Source: Siderastrea siderea (Eukaryota; Cnidaria; Anthozoa; Scleractinia; Rhizangiidae). Taken from it: a DNA stretch of 64,000 nt. Positions 36,736-50,270 of the stretch are shown here, piece after piece. The stretch lies in contig OZ034979.1 of assembly GCA_964030785.1 (NCBI GenBank), forward strand, positions 12,818,583 through 12,882,582, in the 5' to 3' direction. Every line of letters starts with the position of its first letter. Within the stretch, counting starts at the first letter, position 1. A model generated the notes under the pieces. It was not told the origin of the DNA. It did no database searches and saw nothing but the letters and a program-made list of their open reading frames with translations. Position numbers and translations under genes: made by a program.

Positions 36736-39379
36736 CATCTTTCTCAAAGAAAATTTGATTATGTGGAAGTAGATGCTACAACTCTGACTTGCTTTGGTTT
36801 CAAAGGATTGCTGATTGCACTAGATTAGGTGTCTTAAGTGGTAAGGTCACACTGTCAAATGAACAGAATCATGATAGCTTTGTTAATCGTTTGTGACATG
36901 GTATAGTCACTTTGATGTGGATCGTACTTAGCAGGCATCATTGTATTTGTATTTACTCCAGTTTTAAATTGTGTTTTATATCCTGTTTCTCATCTGGACC
37001 TTGAAAAACTCCTGCAAATCTTGCAAGTGAAAGCTTAACAGGTAGGTTATTATAAATTGAATTTTCTCATGTGTTGCATTGACCACATATTATGCATGTT
37101 CTATGTTGGCTGTGTTTTCACCAGGACATTTTCAAGTCACTGAGGGAATGACAACAGGAAACTTTATGGAAACAGCAGCTTGACCAACTTGCATAAGTTA
37201 AGCCAGTACAATAACTTGACACCCAGAAAATAGCAAGCAGCAGCCCAAAGTTTAAGCTACCACACCAGGTCGACAAAGCTAGCCAGCAATTAAGTTCTGC
37301 CAATTACATATCACCTGTTTTTTTTTTAGTCAAACAACTGCCAACCCTGTCAAACTCAAGGCAAACAAAAGGTTACTCATGCGTACGTTTGCTGCCAAAA
37401 AAAACCCAATTGCTCCCCCACCAAATAAGCCATGGCAAATCTGCTTGTAAGAAATAGAAGCAGTTTCACCAGTTTTGCACAGGCTTTTCATCCAAGGCAA
37501 GTAATTTCACATTTGGTTGGCTTCTTACGGTTCACAGAAAGTATGCAACCCCAGTTCATTAAAAAAATGAGTCAAGAAAGACTTTTTTATTTGGACTTAA
37601 TTCATAGTTCCCCACGGCCATCTTTATGATGGTAATTTCTCATTTGGCATGCCGATTTTCCCATCTTGGGTTCAAGCTGGAGTTTTATGGGAAAAAACAA
37701 ATCACTGCCAACTACAGAATTGCCCACCTTTCAACAACTATGCTAAGTCAACAAGAAAGAAACAGAACTTATTGGCAATTAGTAGTAAATACTCCTGGTC
37801 AAGGGTAGAATAATTGGCTTTTGACCTCTGCTTGGAAAGATAATTTTCCCTCCAGTAAATTAGGCACAACTTATCCGTTTAGAAAAGCACTTCAAAGGAG
37901 CTCAAACAGCTGCTTGCAGATCACAACTCCTCTTCTGCTGTTTCGAACAGAAAGCACCCTGGGTCTAAAATTGCTTCTTCCTCTGACCCAGGAACAGGCA
38001 TGATAACATGGCAACAAACATTAAAAAAAATACATTTGTGAGCTTCTTTGCTGTTTCCTGCCATCTTCTTGTTATTTCATTTCCACACCTTGAATCACCA
38101 ATGTCAAAAGCCAACTACAACCAAAAACGCCTGAATGGGACCATCTGTTGTGCCAGTAGAGCACTATCCGCAGCTTGCACATTACGTAGCACTTCTGCTC
38201 CGCAGTAGAACAGTGGAAAACCATTAATTTAATGTCTACTTTTTAAAGAATTAAGTTTAATGAGATTTTTTGAGCAAGAACTTAATTCGTTCTTCTTTAA
38301 TCATTACTTTTTTCTGTCTTTCTTTTTTATTTTACAGCACATTAGTTTCGTGTATTTTTTTGGTGTTTCCAGGTCAGGCACAAACTTAGCAAAAAGATGT
38401 GACGTTCTCTGGAATAGAAGAGTTGCACCATCCCCAAACATTCATCTGCAGTCAGGCAATAGTTATCCTGCTCACTCGAAAAATTTTCAGCTTTGCAAGG
38501 ATGACTGGTGATCAGCGAGTCTTAAGGGGTTGATAAAAATATCTGATACATGACTTTTTTCACAAAAATGTCACCAGGGCGTACTCTATCAAGTCTTTCA
38601 GCTGTACGGACAGCGCACATTGCAGTTCCCTTTTTTCTATACCACTCTGGAACTAAATTCAAAGCACGTGCCTTTATGCAAGGGCAATTTTCTCTGGTTT
38701 TTGCTCCTTCCTTTCTTGTAGCTTTGAACTCTTAGAACACTACAATAACACAAACCTACAGAAACATCCACGTTACCAATTTCCCCTAACTTTCTTTGAA
38801 CATCAGAAGCTAACTTCGGCTTATGCCTGTTGTTTTTGCTTTAATTAACTACAACTAAATCATATGGAATTCCACATCAGCAACAAAACACATCCAACCT
38901 TTCTTTGTGAAATGCAACATCCAGCTAAGGAAATGGTCACCAAAAGGTGTTATCAAGGTAAAGTTTGATGATTTTTCTCACAAGTGCCCACGTGACCATA
39001 TGATAATAGGAGAGCAAAGTCAGATGTCAGATTTTCTGGAAATACAAGCGAGAAAATGAACATTATTACCTTCAAAAGGGCTTTTTTCAAGCTAAAAGCT
39101 CCAGCCATGTTGACGCGATTGCAGCTAGATCTGATCAAACTTGGCAGCAAGGTTGATAAAAAAGAAAAACCAACTTTGGATCACCGGAACTCTTGAAAGA
39201 ATCAGCAACAATTTGGGCATCATCGACAAAAGAGATTGCGAGACATTGCAATCACTCATCCAAGAAAATATTGGGCGAGCAACAATGACTTATTTGGATG
39301 ACTACAGCATTCACAGGCCAGCTGGACCATAGACAAGATTGGAAACGGATGTGAAATTAGAAATTATCAATCACAGCAA
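36736..39379. other. Unassigned AT-rich DNA
   Basis: No coding region, clear repeat structure or RNA gene could be supported. A short open frame at 39141-39332 may be the start of the hAT remnant downstream, but I could not confirm this. Confidence 0.3.
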
Positions 39380-40018
39380 CAAATGTGATGATAAAATTGA
39401 TGCCCCTACCAACATAATTGACAGGTCCCTAATAATGGGGTTGGAGGGAAGACAAAAGCTCTTTCCCCATTCATGGTGCACGTCCACTGCATAGGACACC
39501 AAATTGCCCTGGCTTCTTCACAAGCTGCCAGTAATGCTGATGCAATCAAGAACTTTCAGGGAACACAGTTACCAGTGTTTATAAGTTCTACAATGATTCC
39601 CCTGTTTGTCACAGTGCCCTTAGAGAAATTGAGGAAGTTCTGAATCTCCATGCGGTAAAGCTGAAGCTACCAACACCCGTGTGTTGGTTGTCTCTTCGCC
39701 AGGTTGCTGAAGCTATTTACAGATGCTGGCCAACCTTGTTTACATCTCTAGAGCATGAGAACTGCCTAAAATAACGCAAAGGCAACAGGTATCGCCAGGG
39801 ATGTTAAATACGAATTTGTTGATAATGCAAGCATGTTAATGGATGTGCTACCCCTCCTAAGAAAGTTACGCTGCCTTTTTCAAAAGGATAGGGTAAATTT
39901 GGCAGTGGTGGTAAGTGCTGTTGCTGATGGTTCATACCTGGATCAGCCCTCGACAGTGACTGACGGTCAGATTAGGCTCATTTTTTCAGCCATAGCAAAC
40001 AGTTCATTCAGCTTCTTA
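39380..40018 (+). pseudogene. hAT-type transposase remnant, part 1
   Basis: Successive frames read VHCIGHQIALASSQAA (39478-39525), then VYKFYNDSPVCHSALREIEE and WLSLRQVAEAIYRCWPTLFT, the typical core of hAT transposases. A further stretch follows (VLPLLRKLRCLFQKDRVNLA) up to 40018. Stops and frameshifts interrupt it. The PIF/Harbinger element at 40019 inserted here, and the hAT sequence resumes at 43930. Confidence 0.6.
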
Positions 40019-40295
40019 GGCTGTGTTCACACTTGGGTGCCCGAGCACGGTGCCAGAGTACGATTCTTGCTGGGCACTAATGTGAACACACCTTTTTTTC
40101 AAGTACCCCTGCCAGAATTCTGGCACGGTGCCCGTGCCCGAGTACAAGGTCTCGACCTTGTACTCGGGCACTGTAGTGGGCACTGATTCCTTGTGTGCAC
40201 ACGTTTTTCGTTAGTTCCCTGGCACTTTACCCACAAACCACTGCTTTGCGTACCCACAATTCCTTGCTACGCTCAAGGTTGGCTGAGGTTTCAAA

Positions 40296-41875
40296 ATGGC
40301 GGCTGACGGAGCAAAGTGGAGTAAGGATGAAATTAGCGCTCTAATAGATGCCTACAGCGACGCGAAAACATCAGCAGACCCAATGACAACAAATAGAGAG
40401 CTTTATAACTCAATTAACGACCTCCTTGAACAAAACAATGACGCCCAACGCTCCACAAAGCAGATAGAGACAAAGGTGAAGAAATTAAAATCAGGTTATA
40501 GCAAGTTGAAAGACCGTATGAAAGTATCTGGAGCTGAGCGACCCTATGACTCCAAATCTCTTACAAGTGTGGAGAAAGTCACTTTTCAGCACGGGGATAA
40601 ACTTGACCACATTTTGGGTAGGTTGAGTTATGTCATTGTAAAAATAATTATGCATGTATGATTCTCAAGTCCGAGAGAGGGGAAGGAAAAGTGGCCATGT
40701 GAGGCATTTGCGAACTTTAACTCTAGCCTTTGTAAGCCATACCTTTAAGGAAATATAAATCTTTATATAGAGAGAGTACCTGTTTATAACAGACTAGCGT
40801 TTAGAAAGATTTAATGGAATTAAATGTTTATGCAGACTTAAGGGCGTACCTGATGCAGACTTCAAGAGGAAAGAGATCGCTGTCATTATTATCTTCTGTG
40901 TTGTAGTTTATTTGGATGAGGTGTCAGTGATATTGATAAAACAGTTCGTTGAATAGATACATGCATTTTAGCCTCATCTGAATTGAAATGATCCCTCAAG
41001 CATTTTCTGTGCATCTCTGGAACCTGACGTTAGGACCAGTTCTGCACCAGTCAAATTGAAACTCACAACCGGGGGCAATACTTTTGTTGATGCATGATTT
41101 TGGCAAAATGATTGTTTTTATTGGTTATTTTATTATTTTCTTAGACAAGGTAAACCAAAACGTAATATAAGTTTATTAATGTGGGATAACAAAACATACA
41201 ATTTGTTTTATTTTTGATATAAGTGTTCTTATCATACTGTGGTCACTGTGTGTTTGTTATCCAGGTACTCACCCAGTTGAAGACCCACCTGAGGAACATT
41301 TAATGGCAAGCTCAGCTGTAGGAGAATGTGATGAAACAGAACCAAATGCATTGAATGAAGCAGAGTCAGGTGCAACAGAAACAAACAAAGAATCAAGCGC
41401 AGCAGAGGCAAATACTACTCAGACATCAAAACCACCAAAGGAAAAGAGTGGTAAGGCTGGTAAACCTAAGAAAAAACCTCGCCTATGTGATGTATTGGAA
41501 CAATCCAATGAACAAATGAAACAGATGCAAGATTACATACAGAGTAGTTCAATTACATCAGAGGCACGTTCTAAAGAAAGAGAAGAAGACCAAGAATTCT
41601 TTCGCCAAATGTTGGGTCTGATGTCCCAAACTAGGATGGGGATGACCCAAATGCTTGTGCAAGGAGCTGGCCCAGGATATCATTCACCAAACCAGGTATA
41701 TACTTCTCAACGTGTTCAGCCAAACTACAGCTTTCCACCTAGTGGAAGGGGTACGGTTTCCATACTCCGCCAGCAAGACCATCATCATCAAGCTCAATTA
41801 CAAGTGAACCAACATCATCTGAAGAAAACGACTATTATAGCTTCTAGAAACTCTTCATACAGGTGCATGTTTTAA
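40296..41875 (+). CDS. Myb/SANT-like DNA-binding protein of the Harbinger element, two exons
   Basis: Exons 40296-40617 and 41265-41875 are joined by a GT-AG intron (G|GTAGGT, CCAG|G) and stay in frame (about 310 residues). Residues 1-100 are the Myb/SANT-like domain with its Trp/helical pattern (GAKWSKDEISALIDAYSDAK, then STKQIETKVKKLKSGYSKLK). The middle is Glu/Ser/Thr-rich and a basic patch follows (KAGKPKKKPRL). The C-terminal part is coiled coil plus Gln/His-rich. In Harbinger elements this protein binds the transposase and the ends and carries the complex to the nucleus. No disabling lesion is visible. Confidence 0.75.
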
Positions 41876-42543
41876 GTCGATAACGATGGCTTTGTTGTTA
41901 TGTTGAGTTGAACCTGTGATAGCTTGTTCTATCCACAACAGCATATTGTGATATTATTAACTTGTTCATTACAATTTCCTCTTGATATTGTATAATTCAG
42001 TTTCTGTTAACTGCTGTTTGTTTATGATGTACACAATTATGTTTCCAGAAAGAAAGTCGGAAGAAACAAAGAGCAATTAGCAATTTCTTATATTAAACTG
42101 TTCGTTGCAATTTTGTGTTCTGTGAACATGGTGTGAAATAAAGTGTTCGCAAGGGAATTGCAGGTAAAATAACTTTTATTTATTAAACTCAATCTACATA
42201 AAAATACCATACCACCCTAATGGGAGGCATTTAACTAGCTAAGGGGTATGTTTATTTTCTGGAGATACACAATAATATTTTTTAACTGCACAGTAAAAAC
42301 ACAACTGATTTTATAACAAGACTGTTCTTCAAAACAAAACCTATTGGGCATTTATTTATAACTTTTATAACGAATGATGTCTGGAACTGTGTTCAAATGC
42401 TCATAAATTAATGTTAACAAGTAGCTATATTGGAATACAGTTGAACTTTTGAATGGGTGTGGCTTGTCTTTCCTTTCCGCTTATTGTAATCCAGAAGTTA
42501 AAAATATGAAATCTTGCAGGTTATGTTAACATGACTTTTGTGA

Positions 42544-43703
42544 TCAGTTGTACAAATAATGAGCCAAGACATTCCTAATGATATTAGAATTGCCATCTGC
42601 ATCATCATCATTCAACGGATCAGGCGTAGGTAGGTCACCAATTTCATCCTCTCCCAGCCTGTTCCAGTCTTCAAGGTAGCACTCCTTTCTCTCTTCGCAC
42701 ATGTTGTGCAGGATACAGGCTGATGTAGCATGAAGTACAACTTTGTCGAGGTCGCAATCCAGCGCCTTAAGCAGACATTTCCATCTCCCTTTAAGCCGTC
42801 CATATGCTCTCTCGATCTGTATGCGGGCGCGACTGAGTCTATGGTTGAAATGTTCTTTTGCCAGTGTGAGATTGCTGCCTGGATAATTCTTCATTAGATG
42901 CTTGGAAATAGGGTACGCTGGATCACCGATAAGAAATGGCTCAATGATGTGGTCATCAATAACCCGTGACAAATTTGAATCATCGGGTATCAGTCTTGCC
43001 TATCTGAGAGCAACCAAACACCCTCGAATCCTGTGCTCGACCAGGCCAGCCAGCAAACATGTCAGTGAAACAGCACTGGCTGAATCACAGAATGGAAACT
43101 TTTCCTGTTGTAATAGTCAGCGTGGTGGATGAGGGGGGCTTCTATGGGTATATGGGTACCGTCAATGGCTCCCAAACACTGTGGAAAATTCCACTTTCTT
43201 TGGAAACCATTTATGATTCTTTGAAAGTCTATACCCCTCTGTAGTTTGCTTATGATGTGCATCTTAGAAGTAACCAGGAGCTTCATAGCTTCGATAACTT
43301 TCATACATGCTGTAGAAGTACCGACTCCAAATTTGTCTCCGATCTCTCTGTAGTCCAATCCTTTTCCTATGCGTTTGAGCAGCATCACTACAATTGTTCT
43401 TACAGGTACAGGATTGCGCAGTCTGGTTGCCTGTCGCTGAAGGCCCCGCAAATCATGTGTCAACTGTTCAAACATAGTTTTAGAGATACGATAACTTTCC
43501 AGCCATTTTCTGTCAGGAAAATGAAGGAATTCGTGTTCCAAAACGTTCTGAATTCGTGGAATTTTCCAAGCTGCTCTCCCTCCAACTTCACTCCTGTCAG
43601 CAAGGAATATATTCAATCTTGTTGTAATGGCAGTGCAGGTTTCCGTAACAATTCGCCCTAATCGAAGTCCATGGCGTCTCTTAAGTGTTTCATATATAAA
43701 CAC
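42544..43703 (-). pseudogene. Harbinger DDE transposase (DDE_Tnp_4), one frameshift
   Basis: On the minus strand the first frame (43703-43062) carries a helical N-terminus, a helix-turn-helix-like segment (DYREIGDKFGVGTSTACMKV) and the first catalytic Asp in LGAIDGTHIPI. It runs off frame near 43065. The second frame (42972-42544) has the second Asp in FLIGDPAYP and the Glu in RARIQIERAYGRLKG. Between them, 43062-42972 needs at least one frame change, so the copy looks inactive, though all three acidic residues are still there. Confidence 0.75.
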
Positions 43704-43926
43704 AGCATTAAAAAAGTAAAAAAGCCATAGAAACTAGTAATCAAGCAGATATATTGAACGCGGAACGTATGCATGATGCGATTCGAACACTTTAAATGCA
43801 GTGAGCACGTGCTTGGTTTATTGAATGTGAACATATCTACATATCGGGCACCCAGTGTCTGAACACAGCACCATTTTGTGCCGGTGCCCAGGCACTAGTG
43901 CTCGGGCACCAAGTGTGAACGCAGCC

Positions 43927-44430
43927 TTATTTACAACCTCGATGAAAGATTTCATTGAAGCGTTATGTCCTCACTTGATGTCATACTAAATCCACAACTG
44001 CTACCCAGAGCCGTGGCTGATGTGGCTTTTCATGGTCAGGACTCTCTTAACACCGTTATTTATCATTATGGTATGCCAAAACAAGCAGCAGACAGGAAAG
44101 TAGCACCTCTTATTGATGGTGCTGATACAAGGCAAGATTTTAATTGATTCAAGTTCTTGATGAACTCACACAGGGGTTTGAAACTTTCCGAGTTCAGTCG
44201 AATTAATTTTGCAAAATCGCAACGACACTTTCCCGTCATCTTACACCCTGTGTCAAGCGTACCTTGCGTACCTTCCACTCAGAACCGGATCCAAAGCAAG
44301 TGCCAATGGAGCTCTCACTCCACTGCTTCGAATTTTAATTAAAAGGGCAGACTTACACAATTTGATTGAATTTCAATTAAAAGTCCAGGCTTCACAGAAT
44401 TTGAATACATTCAAGCAGTGAACATTTTCA
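43927..44430 (+). pseudogene. hAT-type transposase remnant, part 2
   Basis: It continues the gene interrupted at 40018. 43980-44146 reads HYGMPKQAADRKVAPLIDGA. 44220-44430 has the C-terminal hAT dimerisation signature in broken frames (HPVSSVPCVPSTQNRIQSK, then LLRILIKRADLHNLIEFQL). Confidence 0.6.
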
Positions 44431-44647
44431 AGGAAAAGTGGAGGAAGTAGAGGCAAAGTAAAATCAACTCAAATGCATTTTCAAAACACAAAGAAAGCTA
44501 TTAGTAAACATTGTGAGAGGTTAAAAAAGATGGGCAGCTGGCTAATTTACACAATTAAGTGCAGGACCCCTAACATTTTGAAGCTGAAGGTCCCAGGATG
44601 CATTTTCCCGAAATCTAGTGCGAGCCGGCTGGTAAAAACTAACATTA
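44431..44647. other. Unassigned DNA before the giant foldback element
   Basis: Coding-like but broken, possibly the tail of the hAT remnant. No other feature seen. Confidence 0.3.
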
Positions 44648-44689
44648 AACAGGGGTCTATCTAGTTTTGCAGTGTTTTTTAATTTTTGC

Positions 44690-44940
44690 AGTACGATTTT
44701 TCACGATTATTTATCGGCAAATGCGTTCTTTGTCCCTAATAATCGTGAAAAGAGGTACTTTGTAGTTATTAATCGCGAAACGCGTGAATTGCGATTAATA
44801 ATCGTGCATCTTACAGTTAATAATCGTAAACCCCACGATTATTAACTACGTCTGACACATTCTACAGTTAATAATCGTACATTGCGCGATTATTAATCGC
44901 AAGTGACGGTCAATGTAGTTATTAATCGCAAGTTGCTGAC
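44690..44940 (+). repeat. Subterminal ATTAATAATCG motif cluster, left arm
   Basis: About ten copies of a motif of the type CGATTATTAA / TTAATAATCG in both orientations, some in palindromic form (GCGATTAATAATCG, CGATTATTAATCG). A smaller cluster lies at 46431-46530. Confidence 0.75.
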
Positions 44941-47900
44941 CTTGGGCGAAAAGACCATTGAAAAACAAATTTGACTTTACCAGCCGCCATTGCGAAAGAA
45001 AATTCAAACCCAAGCAGAACTCTTCACGGGGCTTGTTGTAAAATAAAAACAACGAAAGTTGGTTCTTGAAGTGACAAAGTCTCCTCGCGTATTTAGTTTT
45101 ACTTCGGTAAGCTGTTTAGAAATGGTATTTTCCTTTTCTTTCTCTCTTCGACGAAGCACGACGCGAGCAAGATCGAAGAAGTCATGGATAAGAACAGCGC
45201 GTGACAGATGCATGCAGAGTGAGTGATTTAAAATTGTCAACTTCCAAACGACACTGAACTCTTCAAAATCTCCAATAAAGGAAGTGAAAATAACTATTTC
45301 ATCAATCGAAAGTTCAATTCCTTTTTCACTCGAATATTTTTTTCGATATGACATTTTTTTAATGCGAACAATCACACGAACAAAACCATCGCGATCCGAC
45401 GCAAAGCGAGCGATACAAAGAAAAATGATTAACCCTCATGAAACGGCACTCCTTCAACCACCTAAACACGCAAGGAAATCAGATAACCATTATATAAAAG
45501 ATAAATTTATTTGCTTGGACATTTCACCAACTTGACTTTGTTTGTTTTTCTTTTCATGTCAACAATCTGGCAACCATAATTTCAAACGCCGTAAAGCTGA
45601 AAGCCGTGCCTGAAATTCACAAATTGATCACGACGTAAACAAACCATTATAATAAGAAAACGCGTCGGAAATTTCGCAGTGGAAAGGAGTTTTATTAATC
45701 ACTTTTGAATCCTTACATATTCTGATTGAACATAAAATAATTTTCCAGCGCAAACATTTCCATTCACGAGCGGAAAAACCGAAAGCCACAAAAAGGTCCA
45801 AGGGTTATTAACTACGCTTGTACTTAAGCTTATATAGCTGCAGTGGTTGCATTTTCAGGTTATGAAAAGTATTTTCAGGTTAGCAATGCAATAATTGTAT
45901 AATAGCTTCGTTCTCCTTCTTTAAGTGACCGTTCACATAACCACAACGGAAAAGAACTCAACGGAAAAGAACTCTATTTATAGCCCTTCGGTATTCCTTT
46001 CGCCGCGAGTTGAAATTGAAATATGAGATCATGCCGTCTAATGATGTGATATGCAAATTTCATTGAGAATATTCGCTTATAAATACGTTTCGCTTTGTGT
46101 TTGCAAAAAGCTGGTTTGGTGGAAGAGTGTTAAACTGTCTCCAAAGAAACGTTTTATACGTGTAGCATGAACTCCAATCCAAAGGTAGTCGACGGGAACT
46201 CTGGAGCTCATAGCAGTGTCACACAACAGGCGGGGATTAGTCTCAGCCGCTACTGATCTGGTGAGGCTTCAGGAACTGAAAAGAAAGCTTACGTTTTCAA
46301 ATTTTTCTTCGTAAATATTCCACCGAGCGAAACTGTTTCATGAATGTTCTTTTCAACCACGCACAATATTCAACGTTCCGTTTTTCGTCTTACGTTTCGA
46401 AGCCAATGTCAGCTCTCTTGTCCTTCGTACATCTTACAGTTAATAATCGTAAACCCCACGAATATTAACTACGTTTGACAGATTCTACAGTTCGCACGTG
46501 ACGGTCAATGTAGTTAGTTATTAATCGCGAGTTCCTGACCGTGGACAATAAGAGAATTGAAAAACAAATCTGACTTGACCCGCCGCCACTACGAGAAACA
46601 GAACTCTTCAAAGGGCTTGTTGTAAAATAAAAACAACGAAAATTGGTTCTTAAACTGACAAAGTGTCCTTGCGTGTTTAGTGTTATGGGCGGTATTTTCT
46701 TTTCTTTTTCTCTTCGACGAAGCACGACACGAGCGGGATCTCAGAAGCCATGGACAAGAACAGCGCGATAGATGCAAAGTGAGCGATTAAATTGACAAAT
46801 AAAAGCAAACTGAGCTCTTCAAGTCCTCCAATACAGGAAAGGAAAATAACTATTTCAGCATTCGAAAGTTCGACTCATTTTCACTCGAATATTTATTCTT
46901 CTGTTTCGTGGGTTTAATGTTCAAACACGCACTTGTCGAAGCAAATGAACTGCAAATGAACTGCAAACGAGTCAAGTTTTTTTTGTTCTTTAATAAAACT
47001 ATACAAACTAACAAAACGTTTTAAACTATCTGTTTTAAGCGGCTAAGACATCGAGACTTCATGCATCATAATTTAAGTGACAACTTTTCAACCACTCTAG
47101 TCTCCGAGTCAATGGCGCCAAATTTCGTTTTGCGCGGGAAAATAAGAACATGGAAAGCCAAGCAAAGCTAAGTCAAAACTGACAGCGTAATGGATTGTTT
47201 ACAAGCATTACAATCCATTTACCTGGTAATCAGACTAATCCTGCTTATTATAAGGAAAATAGGCTTACCTCTGTTATTGGCGCCGTTTACACGTGAAAAC
47301 GTACCACAGAATTCGGGCCATGTCCAGTACGCAAAACACTCTTCAAGTCCGGTCCTTTAAATTGCGTTCTTCAATTGTCACTAGTGATTTAAGTAGCTGT
47401 TTAATGAGTTCATTTGACGTATACGTATGTTTTACAAGCCTCCACTTCTTACATGTTGCAGAGAACAGTCTTTGACAATCTTTCTGTCTATGCAAATAGT
47501 TCCCGCCGATGGATTCATTTCAGTTTATGTCGATTTGAAGTTGGAATTTGTTGTCACCAAAAAATTCGTCGAGTCGAAAACATTCAACCGAGAAGTCTGA
47601 CACATGGAGTATTTTCTTGCCCTATTCTTTAAACAGTGTGCTGTGCATAAACTTACTAACTTAAACAATGGACTTGCTACTGAGATTTCAACAGGAGTGA
47701 ACGAAAGCACGTTGAGTCGGCAGATGATTATACTGAAGTGAACCGGCAGTTCTTTGATCGCATTCAATTCAAGCTGCCGTAACTTTCCCTCTCAAGACAG
47801 TCTCATTGTAAATTTAAAATTTCACTAAGCCTTAGGCTTGGTTAATTTCTACCGGCAGAATTACCAGCAAAATAAGCAGCCCTCGTTGTGACCTGATTCT

Positions 47901-48792
47901 CCAAAGTTCAGTGCCTAGAATGTCCACTTTGACAGATCAAGGTGGCAGGCGAGTCTATAGTAACCAGTTAGAGAGCTAGTTGTCAAAATGTGACCAATCA
48001 CAGCGCTAGCTGTTTAGCTAGCTGTCAAAGTTGTATTCCAAGGCAAAAAGAACCCATTTAAGTGTTGTGGGTCACGAAAAGAAGTTCGAAAAAGGATGTG
48101 TCGTCCAGTCAGTGAGTTGACTGGACAACACGCGCGGAACAAGTGCGTGTATGTGTGTCTGATGCGAATGTCTTTCGGAAGTCGAAACGAGTGACTTTAC
48201 TTTTCGGAAAGAAATTCTGGCTGACCGGTTTTTTTCCGGCAAAAATTTCCACTGGATTGGAGTAATTCTCTGATCCATCAGATGACAGATGGCTATCGAC
48301 TACCAAAGCGCCAACCAAAATTGCGCGGATTGCTGAGCCGAATCTGTGCATCTCAGGATCTCCGTAACAGTTCGAAGTCACCTCGCTCAAACGTCAATCT
48401 TTCCGAAACGATTCGACCACAGAACGTTCAAATGATGTAGCCCCTTGCTTTATTCTGATTCGTGACTCTACTTAAAACCGAGAGTTGTTCTAATCAGAAC
48501 GAGTTGTAAATGCTGTCCAGCCGTGAGTGCATGACATGGCTTGAATGCGTACGAGATGAGGTTATGGTAGTCGTATTAATTAGGTAATTAACCATTGTCT
48601 TCATTTTTATTTTGCAGTTGAGAGGATTTATTCAGGAAGTGATAGCATACATTGAAGCAAGAGAAACATCTTAGTTTAGAACGTTTAGACAGTATAGTTT
48701 ATATTAGCCAAGTTAGGACAAAATTTGGTGGTTGCACTGTCGTGCAACGAGATAGTCTAACAAACCGCTATGTAGTCCGAAACAATACATAT

Positions 48793-48940
48793 ATATTATT
48801 TGCCGGCCGGGAGGTCCGTATTGAGAAAAACTGTGCCAGAGGTCTTGAGTACGGCCCGAGGCCGCAGGCCGAGGGCCGTGCTCAAGACCGAGGGCACAGT
48901 TTTTCTCAATACGGACCGACCAAGGCCGGCAAATAATATT
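48793..48940. repeat. Small palindromic MITE in the centre of the foldback element
   Basis: TATTATTTGCCGGCC and GGTCCGTATTGAGAAAAAC pair with the GTTTTTCTCAATACGGACC and GGCCGGCAAATAATA arm. The GC-rich core is TACGGCCCGAGGCCGCAGG and beyond. It is inserted in the unique central region. Confidence 0.7.
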
Positions 48941-50270
48941 TTTATTTTTTTCTTGTTGTTTTTCAAAAGTTAAACGTGTCTTGTTGTTTTCGGAAAGCAA
49001 CGTTTTGCAAGCGCGCGTAAAATGAACCATGAAACGAAGCCGTTTGTGACACCAGAGCAGCAAAATACGCTTTTTTACTCTGTTAAAACTCAGAAATCAC
49101 AGGAAGCAATATAACTAAAAGAAACCCCTTTATTTTCCCAAATTTCGATACCTGTAGCTAACTCCTGCTCGATTTACTCAAATGTTTGTCGAAAGGGAAG
49201 AGGCGATTTACATTGTACAACCTTCGGTATTTTAACAAGAAATTTTGGAAAGAAAGTTTTTAACGACAATGTACAAAAAATTTCAGAATTCTAAGTTTCG
49301 GAGAACGTTTTAAAGATTTTAAAGGTTTTAAAAACCCATTACAAATTTTTTGTTATTGACGTTCCGTTGACCGCGGTCAAGATCGGAAAATTCCGCCCGC
49401 TCCCGGAACCAATCAGATTGCAGGATTTGGTTCATCTTGCCCGCTCACGCGCTGAGAAAAAAATAAAATGAATTATTTACGGTCCATTGGAATTCGCACC
49501 AGACACACATACACACACTTGTTCCGCGCGCGTGTTGTCCAGTCAACTCACTGACTGGCGGACGCATCCTTTTTCGAACTTCTTTTCGTGACCCGAGCGA
49601 CTTGGACAACACTTAAATGGGTTCTTTTTGCCTTGGAATACAACTTTGACAGCTAGCTAAACAGCTAGCGCTGTGATTGGTCACATTTTGACAGCTACCT
49701 TGATCTGTCAAAGTGGACATTCGAAGCATTGAACTTTGGAGAATCAGGTCACAACGAGGGCTGCTTATTTTGCTCGTAATTAAGCCGGTAGAAATTAACC
49801 AAGCCTAAGGCTTAGTGAAATTTTAAATTTCCAATGAGACTGTCTTGAAAGGGAAAGTTTAATACGGCAGCTTGAATTCAATGCGATCAAAGAACTGCCG
49901 GTTCACTTCAGTATAAACATCTCCCGACTCAACGTGCTTTCGTGCACTGCTGTTGAAATCTCTGTGGCAAGTCAACTGTTTACAGGACACAGTTTAAAGA
50001 ATAGGGCAGTAAAATGCTCCATGTGTCGGACTTCTCGTTTGAATGTTTTGGACTCGAACGAAGAATTTTTTCTGACAAAGGCCAACTTGAAATCGACAGA
50101 AACTGAAATGAATCGATCGGCGGGAACTATTTGCAAAGACAGAAAGAGTGTCAAGGACTGTTCTCTGCAACATGGAAGAAGTGGAGGCTTGGAAAACATA
50201 CGTCAAATGAACTCATTGAACAGCTATTTAAATCACTGGTGACAATTGAAGAACGAATTTAAAGGACCGG

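Larger units (their letters stand above)
40019..43926 (-). mobile_element. PIF/Harbinger DNA transposon, 3.9 kb, TSD TTA
   Basis: The left end GGCTGTGTTCACACTTGG and the reverse complement of the right end GGCTGCGTTCACACTTGG match at 17 of 18 positions, and TGCCCGAGCAC follows on both. TTA lies on both sides (40016-40018 and 43927-43929), the usual Harbinger duplication. Inside are a Myb-like gene on + and a DDE transposase on -, the standard two-gene layout. Confidence 0.9.

Noticed and set aside
45284..45535. 83-residue frame repeated almost identically at 53424-53675 on the other strand
   Set aside because: The duplication is explained by the inverted arms. No domain, codon bias or promoter supports a gene.
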